Assembly (NCBI GenBank): GCA_034190875.2
Contig: CM067344.1
Coordinates: 13,194,915 to 13,258,914 of the forward strand
Origin: Urechis unicinctus
Taxonomy: Eukaryota; Annelida; Polychaeta; Xenopneusta; Urechidae
Reading direction: 5' to 3'
Length of the DNA stretch: 64,000 nucleotides
Shown here piece after piece: positions 1 to 14,940 of this stretch. Both the position numbers and the translations under genes were made by a program. The stretch's first letter is position 1, and the number at the start of each line of letters is the position of its first letter. Under the pieces are notes generated by a model that had not been told where the DNA came from, ran no database searches, and was given only the letters and a program-made list of their open reading frames with translations.

Positions 1-217
1 TGCAGTAACATAATCAATAATATCTGCTCCATTAAAACACAGCGACACCCTACACTGTTGTTCCTATGTCAAGAGAACAGTATGAAGAAGTCGAACACAT
101 GCTGGAACCAATATTTGTGTCAATAGAAAATGCTGTATAACCCATGAATGAAGCAGGGTAGGTAAACAGCAGCCTATCATGGTACTGATCAGGATACAGA
201 TTCAAAGCATGTCACCT
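1..217. repeat. Dispersed direct repeat, copy 1 (second copy at 34522-34719)
   Basis: The sequence from the window start to about 217 matches 34522-34719 in the same orientation at roughly 80% or better by eye. Both copies contain the block GAATGAAGCAGGGTAGGTAA and the block ATCATGGTACTGATCAGGAT. There is no open frame. The left end is cut by the window edge, so the true length is unknown. It is most likely a dispersed non-autonomous element or an old segmental copy. Confidence 0.8.
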
Positions 218-3200
218 GAATTAATTTCTCTCGGTATGTCCATTTTTATGTCAATTAAATTCTTATTCAGTGTCCATATGCTGGAAGTAAATAATATTGT
301 ACAATCCTGTGAACCAGCCTCTCCATTCATGAGCACGATTGTTGCCATCTCATAGGTTCATGATGTAATAAAGTAGTTAACCGGGCCTTCAACCATTCAT
401 CCTTCGCGAAATCCTGTACTCGGACAGCGCACTCGTTACGTGATCAATCAATTTCAACTATTGCACTCCTAATCTAATCCCCTAACACGGTCACCAGAAC
501 CAACCGAATCTCCTCTCAGAGAAAGGCCGAGAGCTTAATTGAAATGAGGCAATATTGATCTTGTTGCACTCACGCCTCATTGTCCACAATCACATATATG
601 CTGCCTGGCAGTCATTGTATATAACATGCCTCCCTATAAAGGCAATAGCCCAGATAAGGGTGGAGCACATGGGGTCTGAATGAGTTAATTAAGTCAAGAA
701 TGATAGAGAATGAGTTATTGCCTGCGAGGTTCACTCACGGTGACCAGTGTCTGGATGACCAGTGGAGTGTTTGTATAGTAAAGAATGTCGACATTCAAAA
801 CGACACCTCTATATACACAGATGCGTACGAAGTGTATCGATTTGAACATGAATATTCAAACATCCAGTATGGCGTCATCGTTTCGCTCACCATAGTCCTC
901 GTTTTCGCCCATTCGTTCCTCAACTATTATTTTTCGCATGACTCATTCTTATTGATGGCTTGAAACACAACTATCACTAGTACAATTTAGTCATTCATAT
1001 AAGAGTCTTGGTGCAGAAGAGAAAATAATAACGATATGCATATTTGACCAGATTTAGTTAGTTGCCATTTAGCTTGACGACCCACTTGATGCATAGATCG
1101 GAAGCTCAGTCGGATATGCTTGGGACGTATGATACAGACGGATTAAGTTTGTATCTAATTTCCGTTAGCATTTGAAGAAGCATAGCTTCAGGAAGACAAG
1201 AATGATACACAGTCGAATCAACAACTTCCGCTTTCAATTAAGAAGCAGACATTCTCCTCTCGGGTGTTTATCGTCTGCCGTCGGAATTCACATCGAAGCT
1301 AAGCGTCGGGCATTTTGAAATGAGTCATGCTGGCGAGCTTAACGAGTAGGATGTTTTCTGTGATATCTGAACATGAATCCGACCGGCGTATAATTGTAAA
1401 CCCTCGGCTCGGCCGCCGAAATCAAAATCATGCTAGTTATTTTCGAATAAGCGTTTATCCCACACGCCCACACGCCCCCAACCAACCAACTAACGAAAAG
1501 GTTAGTTCTCATCCTCCATGATTCTAGTCCGATTATAAAACACCCAAGGAGTTTTGCTTTATCTTATTCAATGTTATATCAAAACAGATAAGGGAAGACA
1601 ATGTTTTACCTTTCTGGCGAGACAAGATCTGACAGTGCGTGGATTGCCTTCGCCAGAGGTGGCTTCTATTATCCGCATCCTTTCTCCTAGTACTATGGCA
1701 TTTCCCTTGACTGTCATAAAGGGGGACCCAGTATGGCAATCTCCCAAAATTGGCTGCTAAAACACTGACAATTTCCTGCATGGACGTCTTCACCTTTTCT
1801 TGGAAATTGTATTATGCGTTAGGGAGAAAAAATTAGCTTTTCATAAGTAGCTTTAAAGCTTAAGGTAGACACTCTCGTTACAATGAACCATCCCCTTGGT
1901 GATTTTGTCAGTTTTTTTTCGAAAAGGGTCCAAAGTAGAAAAACGTTTTAAAACCACAAGGCCAGTGCATCGTGGATGTTAATTTTCAGTAGCATGCCTC
2001 GAGCAACCTTGATGCCATTGCTTCCTTGCACAATTCGCGCATCACTTCCCTAATCACGTGAAAAACATAACAGAGACAAAGTTCTCGTCAAATTAGCTCC
2101 TGCTCACGTGGTCTCTGGTCACGACACAAGGAGGACCCCGGGTCACATGCGCTTACTTTATTGTTGTGAACGAGCTGAGCTTTGTCGCGGGACATATAAT
2201 TGGTATACATTGCCCAAACACCAGAATTGTTGCGCGTTGGATATTTTCCTGCATAGACTTGTACAGGATGTTATCAGAAATATTCAAATAAAGCTTGGCA
2301 ACCTGTCTACATAGTGACTTCCTTCTTCAGTCGGTGACGCGTGTGAATGATTGTCTAAGTGCAGTCACCAATCATATCACAGTGTGATGTAAAAATGAGA
2401 GTTTATCTTGATGCAGCAACCACGTACCACACAGCATGTAGTCGTTGTAACGTTGTCCAACAGTGACAAAATATGCTCTAAGGCGCGGTACCCGAAGAAA
2501 GGCACATTTATATAATGTTTGCCTAATTAGCTCCTTACTAGCACATGTCCTTGATATGAAGTGTAATACAACATTCGCCCAAGAAAATCAATGTACTAAG
2601 CAATCAGTCGTGTGTAGCTTGCCGTAAGAGTCGGTGTTGTATTGATTAGCTGTGCCACTCAGTATCGCCTCATGTGGGATAATAAAATCAAAGGTGACTT
2701 TTCTGATAATGTACGCTTGAAATTACCTCAAAACCCATAACAAACTATAATTATTATGTAAACACAGAGTCCTCTACGCAAACTTAATAATGCATGACAT
2801 TGGATGGCGCTGAAGGCCATAGAGTAGTGCAATGGATATGAAATCGGGCTTGTATAATTAGGCTTTAACTATGTCTTCCATATGATGTTGCATTCCCATG
2901 AATGTCGCAAATTCTAACTTAATTGCTACATTCGCGTGAATGTGATAAACGCGTTTACATTCTACTCTCGTGAATACCATAAGTCCTCTTCTCCTTACCG
3001 ATAATAACAATTTGATAGTCGTGGCATTCTCGTGAATGTCATAAGCACATTTTCAATAGCAAATCGTTAACTATCGTGATATAGTCTTTATGCATCGAAA
3101 AGATTAGAATTTTTACCTATATGTCACTTCCAAACGCTTTCCAATTGGTAGCAGCCACACTGTGGCTATTGTGAAGAGCGCCCTGTCGTCCCCGTAACAT

Positions 3201-3306
3201 TTGGATCATAACAAGGGAGATGAAATGAAATGTATTTTCAAAAACAGAGCAGGTGAATTATAGTTTCCATCATGAAATTCGCGGATTGTGCGTTGAGGCT
3301 GTCGAC
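218..3306. other. No gene supported
   Basis: Only short unrelated open frames (60-90 codons) are present, with no recognisable domain and no splice pattern joining them. Near 2885-3045 there is a small cluster of palindromic motifs, listed separately. I see nothing else. Confidence 0.55.
2890..3042. repeat. Cluster of near-palindromic 14-bp motifs
   Basis: The motif CATTCNCGTGAATG, itself nearly palindromic, occurs about four times in 150 bp: near 2890 (with CCATG in the centre), 2930, 2960 (degenerate) and 3027. Two of the copies are followed by a similar GTCATAAG-type tail. It could be a degenerate tandem repeat or a cluster of dimeric protein-binding sites; the sequence does not decide between these. 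Confidence 0.4.
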
Positions 3307-3307
3307 T

Positions 3308-3334
3308 TATAAATATATAAATATACATATATAA

Positions 3335-3423
<89 letters not shown>

Positions 3424-3462
3424 TATATATATATATATATAAAATATATATATGTAGATATA
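3308..3462. repeat. (TA)n microsatellite with GATA interruptions
   Basis: Alternating TA with a few AGAGA interruptions. Open frames read from it (Tyr-Ile repeats) are artefacts. Confidence 0.95.
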
Positions 3463-3508
3463 TCTTGTCTTGATTCTCCCTATAAAGAGTGTGGATGGAT
3501 GGATATAG

Positions 3509-3510
3509 AT

Positions 3511-3542
<32 letters not shown>

Positions 3543-3574
3543 CTCTATCTCTCTCTCTCTTTAGGAGAGGCTGC

Positions 3575-3606
<32 letters not shown>

Positions 3607-3628
3607 GTCCTTCTCTCTCTCTCTCTCC
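3509..3628. repeat. (CT)n / (CTAT)n microsatellite
   Basis: A polypyrimidine run on the plus strand, broken by one 15-bp non-repeat segment (TTTAGGAGAGGCTGC). It forms a homopurine-homopyrimidine tract that could adopt triplex structure. The Leu-Ser repeat frame across it is not a gene. Confidence 0.95.
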
Positions 3629-4368
3629 TTTGGTCCACGAAAGGATATACCAGTATGTCCACATAAAGTCAAAGCTCATTTTTGTCCAAAATAATTGAAA
3701 ATATTTTGGTTTGACCATTCGAATGTGATAGTCTAGTCTTAGTAACGTACACAAATAATCTTTCACGCATGATTTCTTTGGATTTTGAATATAATAGCGA
3801 AATAAAATTTTAACAACTAACCATTCGTTGACATAACACGCACACCTCAATATTTTCCATACAACCGTATATACTTCGATCCAAATTTCCGAAATAATGT
3901 TTAATCATACGTGTTGGATATATGTATTTGAAAAATTAAAATATTTGATTTATTATTAAATTTCTTTACCGAAAAACTCTATTTTTCTCCTTTTTCATTA
4001 ATCTACAACATTGAATTAGATCGCGAAATTCTACCAATGGTTCATAATGATCACATCTACAACAAATATTATGTTTCTAATCCATGATGACTGAAAATGA
4101 TTAAAATATTTCGGTATTCCGCAAATATTCAAAAATATATATGGGCACGAAAGGTTGGATTTATACGTATAAATTAATGTCTTAACCTTTCGTGGACGAC
4201 GTTTCGAGGACAAAAAGTATATACCAGCAATAAAAAGTGATAAAAAGATTTTAATTCGCTTTAAACTATTTAATTGTATCAATTAAAAGATGCCGAATAA
4301 ATAATTGATAATTAATGATAGCAAAAATGCACTATAAAAATTTGTCCACGAATGGTTGGAATAATCAG

Positions 4369-4777
<409 letters not shown>

Positions 4778-7700
4778 ACCCACAAGTTATTGGACATCAA
4801 TTATTCCGACTAGCAACTTATTCGGTCGTAGAGTTCCGATCCTTGTTATACGCATCAAAAACGGAAAGGTTGTTTAACGCAGGCTGGCTTCCGGTAAAGA
4901 GATTTGTTGTTATCATTTCCTGCAGGGAAAAAGTACAAAAAATATCACCTAGAGCGACAAGCCACACGTATGGAGGCGAATTGGTGGTTATCAATCAAGG
5001 CAGCTTACTTAACCCAATGGATCGTAGCGCTAATGATCATTTGTCAACTCATGTATTGCATGGTGTTCTTCCTCATTGCTGCTAATGTATTGCAAGTATC
5101 CTACAGCACTTCTCATCATGGCTGTAAATGACGTCCAAGTTGGTTGCATAAGCCTGAAATCCTTCTACAGCATCTATAATTACTTTTGCTGCCTTTTACA
5201 GCACCATAATTACTATTGCTAGCTTTCAAGGATGAAGATCGCCATTTTCGTGAACCACCGTTTTTAAAGCTAATGCCACACAACCCGCATTTTAATAAAT
5301 TGTTGGAATCTGCTCAGGTACGCAGTTACGGACTTTTCCTCCCTTCTCTCTCAAAATAATGGGAATTATTATAGAAATTACACAGTTGTATGGTGCGTAG
5401 TTTCGTGCTCCACCCAACACACATAAATGCAGAGAAACTCATGGCCATTCAAATTACACTAGCTGCAATTGTTTGCTAATTTATAGAACTGATATACGGC
5501 AATTTCTGTCATTTGCACGGTTGCAACTGCTGCTTTTGGAAACTGTGCGCACTGTTCACTCGGCTAGCGGATGGTGTTAGTGCGACAATACCAGAGAACT
5601 ATGCATGTGTTGTTACTCCAACCGTTTGCTTATTTTTGCGAAGGCTATATTCAAAGCGAGTCATATTTGCAACTATACTTAGCGACGAAGAATGCCTCTT
5701 AAATGACTCATTGGCTCGCGGCTCGCAGTATAATATTGTACATGCAACGTGAACTACTCTTTTTTGAGAGGTAATGTAGTATCATGTAGATAATGGTACG
5801 CAAAGATAGATACCTGAAATGTTGCACTTGGCTTTATATTATAAAGCGGGTTATGTTGATTAAAACCACGGTGTCCACATATCCTTGGTAATATTGCAAG
5901 ATTACCTAAAACTGAACGATGTGATTAGCCCCATGTTTAGAGCTCTACTCAACGAAGGTCATGAGCAGACTGCAATACATTCCCACTAAATGCAAACTGC
6001 AATTTAATGTTTAATACCACTTCTGAAACTCATGTGACCGGCTGAAAAACTGTGGACAGAGCTGTTCCTGTGCCACCATGAAAGTGTACTTAGCACACAT
6101 GAAAATGGAACGAGTTGTTGAAAAGCATTGACTAAAACCAGGTGCAAAAAAAAAACCAAGGCAAAGAAAACAATGTTTGAGCTTTTAAAATCAAAAACAC
6201 AGGCTTTGTAGAAACCATATATTCGCATTTATAAATGATCATTAATACCATCGTCCTACCCTTAAATGTAATTATGAGGACAGCAAAAACATTTTAACTC
6301 GTCCAAAAAATTTGTCAAATTAAGAAAGTGGCTGTTTCTGGTAAGAAGCCGACGAAGATGAAACCAATGGATAAATACTGTCACTTGAGTCACATATATG
6401 GGAGGTCAGCTCGGACGGAGAACTCTTGGCACCAGGATATTCTTGGACCATGGGGAGCTAAAATATATTGCTACCAATCTGGTAAAGTAGCTTCCAATCT
6501 TACATTTCAGTTTAGGTGGCGACCCTTCATTGATCACGAACCGTATGCCCGGCAACATTGCTTATGAATTAGATTATATATCTTTCTGAGGCTTATATCT
6601 TTATCTCTTATCATCTATTAATAATGACGCCCTTTGAAGGTGTCTGCGCACCCACACATTTCCGAATGTAGTCAGGATATATATATTGTTTTAAATGAGT
6701 CAGCTTCCATTCACGGACATTTGTTGAAGATGGGAAAGTTTCTATGTGTAATTTTTCATACTTGTTGTTAACAACGAATAACCGACACGTCGTATATTCC
6801 TAATCAATATCAAAATCATTTAACAGAGTTACATTTTAACAATGGTTTTCAGCCTGATCAGATGTCTAAGACGGGCGCAATAAACTGTTAACAGAGGTCC
6901 AATGCTGGTCTAACAAAGCTATATTACAACTATCGGCAAGAAATCGTACATCATGCAGTTTTGTTTCTTTCATCGTATGATTCTGTGCATGGCTGAAGTT
7001 TTATGTTTTAGGTACACAAACGCAGAAAAGAACTCAATCTGCACATTATTCGATACGCTGGCATCTTTGCTTGTATATGCAGTACCTGATAATTCAATTT
7101 CGCGATGAAATCAGCGACGGCGATTAAAGTAGCTTTCAAATTTGACTTAATGCTGAATAATACAATTTGCGGTGACTTCCCACACCGTTTGAGAACCCCT
7201 AACGTGGGTTCGGAATTCCAGACATGGAGGTAGCTACCGATATCTTATCTAGTTTAAAAAGGTGCAGCATCATAAAATGGTGGATTGTCAAGAATGAAAG
7301 TGAAAATGTTATTTCTATTAGCATGTCATGTAAATGGAATGTCCCAAGAAAGATTCAATGTCCATTCTTAACTGCACCACGCCTTCAACGTGAACAAGGT
7401 ACCCTTTAATAGTTGAGTCACTTTGATATCATCTATATGATAACACACACACTATAGTTATCTTTTCATAAACCAGTGAGCTCAAACACCACAAGAACCA
7501 GAGAACACAAGCAAAGTAGCAAACCATTCATGCTATCCCTGACGCGTGTGGCCGGCTCACTACATCATTGTCTGAGCCGTTATGAGATATCAGCGTCCTA
7601 TTAGGAGAGCATATCAGCCCAGTTATCATTTGCTTAACCAGTATACGGCGCCTGCGCATGTACGCTACATCATGAGGTGACCTTTAGCTGGTTAGCACTA

Positions 7701-10700
7701 TGTCCATGTGTAAAGAAGTCGGCAGGCAAGTCAATCATGGCTGTCCTGTGATCCCCTACTTAAACGCTATTTGCCGCTCCCAATCTATTAGCCAGAATTT
7801 GCTGCAAAGCATTGCTTATCTTTGCCCCTAGGCGAAACTTGATCACTCTGGTGTTGGGGACAATGGGACCAGCTCGACGACTTACGGAGAATATTTCTAC
7901 TCATCATTTAAATTCGGCTGATAGCTGCAAATGCAAATAAATCATTCAGTAGCAGTACACATTGAGCATAAGAATCTTATCTATATTCATTTTGCGTTGT
8001 TCAAGATTACTTCCCACCACAACCTTTCCACGCTCGTTTAAAGCTTCTTTACAATCTCAAAACTACAACGTAAATCATTTACTGCCAAATTAACGCAGCA
8101 TGTTCCAACGAACGGTAAAGAGAGCAGAAACGTCGATACAGCAGGACAAACAGGACGGAAATGGTAATAGATTGAGGACACGAAAAGACTGAGCGCTCAC
8201 AGCAAGGACGGGTGATGCTTGCATACGTAGGCTGGGCAGAGGTGCTTAAAGACCTGTGGTATTGATGCAGTTACCCAAGTCGCCAATCTATATACTGAAT
8301 ACTAATTGGCAGCAACGTCAACAATGAGACCAGGGCTAAGTCACCACCATTATTATCATAACACCCCATGAGCCGACATCCGCATTCGGGGGTGAATGGA
8401 ATGACTGATTTAGGCAAACAAAAGGCGGACACATTGAAGCACTAAACTGGCAATCACACATCACTCACACTGGCCATTATATTCCATGCAACACCACGTT
8501 AGCCCCGGTAAATATGTACTTCAGAGAGAGGTTAAACATTGCGGGTGGTTTCGAAGCTGGAGTCTGCGGACAACGGATGTCAAATAATGATAACGTTACA
8601 CCCATTTAGATACTGTATTAAGACCGTCCAACGTGTCAAAGTTCTATTGACGAGCCTGTTTTACGACGTCCTCATTTTCACATTTATGTAATTACTACCG
8701 AATAATGATCTTACAAAAGGTGCCAAGTTCCACATTCTGCATTAAGAATATCATCGCCAGGAATCCTGCGATGAAACACATTACTTGAGAGCAGTGACAT
8801 CGAATAACATTGGTTTTAACGAAAACAGCAATCGATTAACAGAGTATAGATGCACAAGAGAAATGTCGATATCACAGGCTTCATGATTTATACATTAATG
8901 CACAATATCGTCTCAGGTTCTTTCAGTTGGTATTAGGATCACAATTTTACCGGGCATTGTATTTTATTATCGGATCCCAGGAAAGATGGCTGATACAAAG
9001 TCAGTTTGCAGACATTGATGGCTGAGCTATCCGCCAAATGGATGCAGAAATAATTTTATGTTTCTATTGCAGCCTATTGATTTGCTTAATAGAGCTATTT
9101 CGTACAAAATGTGTGAGAGTTAGTCGATCACAGATGGTATAAGTAAAAAAGTAGGTTTTAGATTGATAGTTATCTGCCCTGTTTTACCTGGCGGACTCGA
9201 CTGACTACTTTCTTCTTGCCTTAATGTGTCGTGTTTGCATGAGATGCTTTTCATAGTGACACTTAAGCTGCGAGAGGCCGCCAATTCAACAAACGCATGT
9301 GCATAAGTTATTAACGCTTCTATCAGCCAGGAGGGATTCATCGCGTTAGCAAATAATTTAATCTAATTTCGCAAATCGATAAATGACTTGTTGTGTGGAT
9401 ATAATATTCCATGTATTTCCTCGACGGAATTTGACACTATGAGTAAATAATGCCTTACCAGACGAAATGTAGCGGATAAGTGTGTTCCATTATTCTGTCA
9501 ATGACTTCGCAAAGCCGACTTCGATTCCAATGTAGCTGTTTGGCGTATCTTGGTTTATCATGCAGAGAATACACTGGAAGCATTCGAGATGAACTCCTTT
9601 CGGAAGTGATATACCCTGCGTACATTATGAGCGCGGCCATATTGACCTTAACACCATTGCCGCCAACCATCCATCAGTGTTTCCTTTATTAACCACAATC
9701 ACTCAGATGCATCAGACGAAGCCCTCTTAGGACGTTTTGAATGTCTTATCACTAATTATTATTATAACGTTATGGATGTCCCTACAATATACCCGCCACC
9801 TCTTTTTAAGTATTCCGAGTACTTCAACGAGCGTCGATGAATTCTCGTCTAACCAGTATGTCGAAATCGACGACCAGTGCAACATTAAGAGTATCACTTT
9901 GAAGCCTTCATTTATCGTAAAGTAATTTCCATATTCCACCATTAACTAGCATACAATCGTTTTATCTTAATAAGCAATTAGTTCACAATCACAATATGAG
10001 ACATAAAAGAGAAAGAACATGTACATATACGTTATGTTTGCTCATGTCACCGAAAAACAACTTCTCCTCAGTGTGATGTAGGCATGCTGCTCACACGCAG
10101 CTTGAGTAATACGGCAACTGACGAGATGTAGGGGGAATTATATTAGATACGAATAATAGGGGTAGACTGATGCATGTACAGACTCACCTGGCTATATCAA
10201 GTAAGAATATCTCTCGATTTCTAAAACCATATGCCCCATACACAAAGTAAGAAAATGCCTCGTGGGCGTATAGATCACACTTCACAGAAGAATACCGTCC
10301 TCGGCTATTTGTCGCCCTTTGTTGGGCCACGCGATTCTCGTGATACCATGCCATAACCAAATGAATGCACCGCCTGCCCTGCGTTATAAACCGAATTCGG
10401 CTTTGTCTGCTCCATCATTGATTTACCAAGAGGAAGACCTGATATAGAGGCCAACGTAAGAAGCGTGTTATCAGCCGACAGGGACCTTTACAAATCGCAA
10501 ACCAGCCACCAGATGCTGTTACGACTACAATTGTGAAATATTATATAATCCGCTTAACAGTTGCTTATAACTCTGCTATGATTCATTTCATCGGATTCCA
10601 AAGTCCTCTTGCGAGAATGTGGTTTTTTCAATTGTCTGTGATTTTTATGGGAGGTTATCGCTTCCACCCAAATGTCCACCGTTTCCTTGCGTCTTGACAT

Positions 10701-13605
10701 TCACATGTAGCATGTTTGCGGCGTCGAGCATCACGTACTGCAGAAATAGAATGGCTCTATTGCCCTTCTTAATCTCCACATTATCCTTTACCTTACACAA
10801 AATCAAACAACTAATTATCTTAGTCGCTATGTTAATTGCCTAATCTCGTTTGTTTGATCTATGTGAGGACAACTATGACCAAAGTATGGGCAGCATTGTT
10901 GTCACTAAAGTCCATTTACAAGCTAGAGAGCCAGCAACCATTATTCTGATGAATTTGTTGTGGGGGGGGATATACCAACAATCACCCGACACGCATTGAT
11001 CCCCGTCAATGGCACAACACAAATCATATGCTTCAATCCCAAAATAGCACTGGTTACGACTAGACTCTGCTTAATTTTAGCCGGAAAATACATGTATCAT
11101 TATTTTGCATATACCATTTTGTGCTTCTTTGTACGATAGACCTGCTCATACTCATTAGTCGATATAGCGGCCTGATGTAAATGTTCTCCTGTTGAGACGC
11201 ACGTATGAAACAGTGACAGCTAGCAGTACCTGAACGCACCTGTGTGAATAAGATAATAAGGTATGCTGTCGTTTGGTGTATAGCATACTTTCTGTCTTTC
11301 TGTTGTAAGAGCTGAAATGAGTGGCATGTCAACATGCTCTCACAAGTTAATGTTCTTCATAAGAGACGACTTTGCGCCAAACCATTTCCATCGCAGTTAA
11401 ACATTCATTATCTATCGGTTTAAATCTATTTATCAAGCGAATTTAATAACTGTTCATGAATAAATAATAAACAGATAGGTTAGAGAATGGTGTATGAACC
11501 AACGGCAGGCACCAATGAATGGTAGCCTGGGAATGTTATGCTGATAAATCAATATAAAATAATTTCATATGCGGGTTCAGATGAGATATGACACTGATTA
11601 ATTCAGTCGGAGTTGAAATTCCAGGTCGTTTTATCTGACAGAAACAATCAGAATACCACATGTTGTGTCGGTAAAGGGGTGTCACATCGAGGGTGTCAAA
11701 GTGTCCATGAATATTATGCTGATAGCCTCTCCTGCGCTTGAATCTTTCAGTGTATGAATATCAACAGACATACCATTGCTGTCAACATTTGTTTTAGTTG
11801 TCGTGTTGTTGTGACTTTGCACTCAGAAAGCTAAATCCCTCTTCTATCTTTAGTCAACACTGACTCTAGATGATGATATAAGTCGCCTGAGTGAAAACAT
11901 AATATATTGGCGTTGTGGGGAATGGTATTGTACGCGAATAGTACATAGCGAATAGTGATATAGTGCATTATTTCATGGGCTTCTACAAAAAACAAATACA
12001 GCAAATGAATTCAAATAAATATATTGCGTGCTGCGTCAAGCTGCTGGCGATGAAAATCTTATTTCAGCGAACAATTGACTGGCCTTGTTTACCCATATAC
12101 ATCTAAAACATGCACGTGGCGCCATTGACATCCATGATATAACAATAAGGTCGGAAAGTACATATTGTTCATGCTACAGGTAATCCTAATTACGAATCAA
12201 AAATATATACGCTCAGATAAGGTTTCCCAAGAATCATATTCATTTGCTAGTATCTATTAGCTGCAGTGCAATATGTCAATACTGATAAGTTATTCTGTTA
12301 TGACCTGCTAAGCTAAACATCGAGGCAAGAGCCCATGCATACTAATAACCAATATATGATTGTCTGCCGGGGCCAATACACTAGCAGCCCGCAGGCAGGC
12401 ACGCTGGACTCAGTTAAATAGCGGAGAGGGATTTAAGGCAAACAACAATAACTGTTCATGCATGCACGTAGTCGAAGACACCACAGCAATAGCAATATCT
12501 TAGGAGCACGAGTTCTCCTGAATACGATATGACCTGTGACCGATGGCTACCTGTGAGTGTTGACCTTGACCTGCTGTCACCTTGTTGCTGCTCACATGTC
12601 ACCGCTACTCAAATACTAACGGTGAAAACTTATGTTTAGTGACATAATTGAATGGATACAGAGTTGAGGGATACGTGTAATAACAGTGATTGAATGCACC
12701 ATCATGTCGCTGAGATTATTTTCTGTTGACGAGATATTTGAGCAGCAGTCGATAAAACAAACTGTAAACATTCAGTTGCGTAGTTTTCGTATTCAATTGC
12801 ATTAACTAGACGCTACTAAGAAAGCTTTAACTCTATTTGCCAAGCGATTTCTCTCTTTATTAGCTCAGAATTCTACTTGTGACGGTTCCAGCGAGTGTCT
12901 TACACCAGTAATCGGCCTATCGTTTACCTTCACTGCCACAAGAATCAACTCTCGAAACCTACTCCAATCATCCCTGACAGAAAGCTGCTACGAGCATCAC
13001 TTATAAGGAGGCTGACATCTTATCAGATATAGCGGCATGCTAATGATTACAATGCATAGTAAGTCAACGTACTCAATGTTTTACCGAACCCATAATACGT
13101 GCTCATTGCAGCAAAAAGGTGGAATGAAATATTCATGCCAGGCATTTCGTTTCGGAGCCATTATTGTCGCCATTTAGTGCATTTTAGTGCCATTTAGTGC
13201 ATTATATATTTGATAACCTGTGCGTATGCTTTCACAGTACAGGAAAATGTCAGAAATTTCCTGTCATCTAAATGTCCCCACATATCTTCATATTTTGAAG
13301 GCAAAACAATTCAGAACAATGGTGCCAATGTAAGGGCATGGCTGGGCCAAACAGGCTATGGATCAAGTTTAACACTGAACGGGAAAGCCATCAATAACCA
13401 CTGATAATAATCGACTGATATACCGAGTGGGATCTGGGCCCAGCCTGTAGGCTAAATGGGGGAAGACTTTATTGATCACTGTTATTCAACGATTATTGCC
13501 TTCATAGGCATTAACCCGACCAAAGACACTAATTAACCAAACGCATTTTAACCAAATGCACCACACCTGTATAACTAAGCGAGTCATTTTACACATATCG
13601 GAAAT
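4778..13605. other. About 8.8 kb without a supported gene
   Basis: No open frame here is longer than about 90 codons or has a recognisable domain or convincing exon borders. A weak two-copy tandem (about 31 bp, CTACAGCA...TAATTACT) lies at 5163-5225. The rest reads as unique intergenic or long-intron sequence. Confidence 0.55.
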
Positions 13606-13685
13606 GGGCAGAGCATGTAATGAGCGGTGAATGTAATGGGCAGTACATGTTATGGGCGGTGCATGTAATGGGCAGTGCATGTAAT
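13606..13685. repeat. Minisatellite: five 16-bp units
   Basis: Five consecutive units of the form GGGCRGTGCATGTAAT, each differing from the consensus at 0-3 positions, with no indels across 80 bp. It lies in an otherwise unique region. Confidence 0.85.
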
Positions 13686-14342
13686 AAATGCCTTTCTGTC
13701 GGCGGATCTGTGCCCTCGACGCGCAGTTCGCGTTATTTTGAATTGAATCCACACCTTGTTTTCTCCAATATTCCACAAATTATGGAATCACTGGCGTGAA
13801 TGTGTTGGGGTCACTTGCCATTCCAGTCCAAGCTATATTTCAGCAATTCCAAACGATGCAGTGCATAAAACAATTTAAAAGTCGGATGCGACAATCATAT
13901 TATTCAACTTCTTAATATTGCAACATATTGAAAATTAGTACTCCGTTACCATCGTTTGCGAAAATCAGAATACGGCTCGACATCAGACAGGAGTCTGTGC
14001 CAAACCAGGTAAACTCTCAACAAGAGTTGTATTGGTGTCATCAGAAATAATATATATAGGCTATATCAGGATAAGATAACCCTCCCCGGCCCGATGCTGC
14101 TGTCAGACCTGTGTGCATTACAGATATCAACCCCATAAACAATGGCGACATTTGCACCGGAGCGATCAGCTGATAGACTAGAGTCGAAAACATTTCAACA
14201 CAGATTGCATCTGCATCGCAGCTCAGATGGATAAAGGTATTGGCAATATTGAGGGTTACTTCACTTTCAAAAGTGAGGTGATGGACGAGAATGATTGTGA
14301 TGCTTGGACAGCTCCCCTTGCCACAAATCTGTTGCCCAGACC

Positions 14343-14400
14343 GGCTATAAAACCCACGCCGGATGGCCGAAGGTCCAACACGATACCATTGAGCCACCGG
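14343..14400 (-). repeat. tRNA-like SINE head (partial)
   Basis: On the minus strand, TGGCTCAATGG (14387-14397) fits a Pol III A box. GTGGGTTTTATAGCC (14343-14357) sits where a B box (GGTTCRANTCC-like) would lie, about 30 bp downstream, but with several mismatches. The spacing and the 5' GCCGGTGGCTC context resemble the tRNA-derived head of a SINE rather than a functional tRNA, because no cloverleaf can be completed. The open frames across it on both strands are incidental. Confidence 0.45.
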
Positions 14401-14940
14401 GTTTCAGAGATGCAAACAGCCATTGAACGGCATAATGCGTTTTAAGACTCGAGTGCTTTGGGTTGTTTCAAATCAGTTCAATTGCTGATGTTCATAAATG
14501 GGCTCAAGATTATTAACAGGATTTCCCATGGTGTATACATAGCTTTATGTGACAATAATACCCGAACAGAAGCAAGAAATGATAGTTATTCCAGAAGTTA
14601 AGTGTTCGAATAGAATCGCATGCTGACGGAAACATGTGCCCACATTGGAATACAGACCATCTCCAACAAAAACACTAGGAGAGCTGCATCATAGAGCCAT
14701 TAATGTCAACAGCCTCAAATCGTCAAATGTCGCCAGTTATAACCTCTCTTTCACCTGTTTCGTCTGCATTCGTCACATCCGAAAGCAAGCTAGTTTTATG
14801 GTGATGCAGTTATTGTTTCATGTAACGAGCTGCTTAGGGGTTTCGTCGAATCGTCAGTGCCAAGCGAGACGGCCCCTATATCAAAAATGGCATCCTGTGG
14901 TGCTCATATCAGAATATTCCTCAATATGTCAGCATGCAAA

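Noticed and set aside
700-963. 87-codon frame with a hydrophobic C-terminal stretch
   Set aside because: No homology pattern, no splice context and no second copy; indistinguishable from a chance frame.
12530-12605. Cluster of TGACC half sites (including TGACCTTGACCT) as a nuclear-receptor response element
   Set aside because: Such short words are expected by chance in 64 kb and no gene is near; there is nothing else to support it.
14041-14397. 118-codon minus-strand frame starting MAQWYRVGPSAIRRGF
   Set aside because: The start is the translation of a tRNA-like SINE head, a common source of false proteins, and the rest shows no domain.
14343-14400. A functional tRNA gene
   Set aside because: A- and B-box-like sequences exist, but the B box has several mismatches and no acceptor stem or anticodon arm can be formed.
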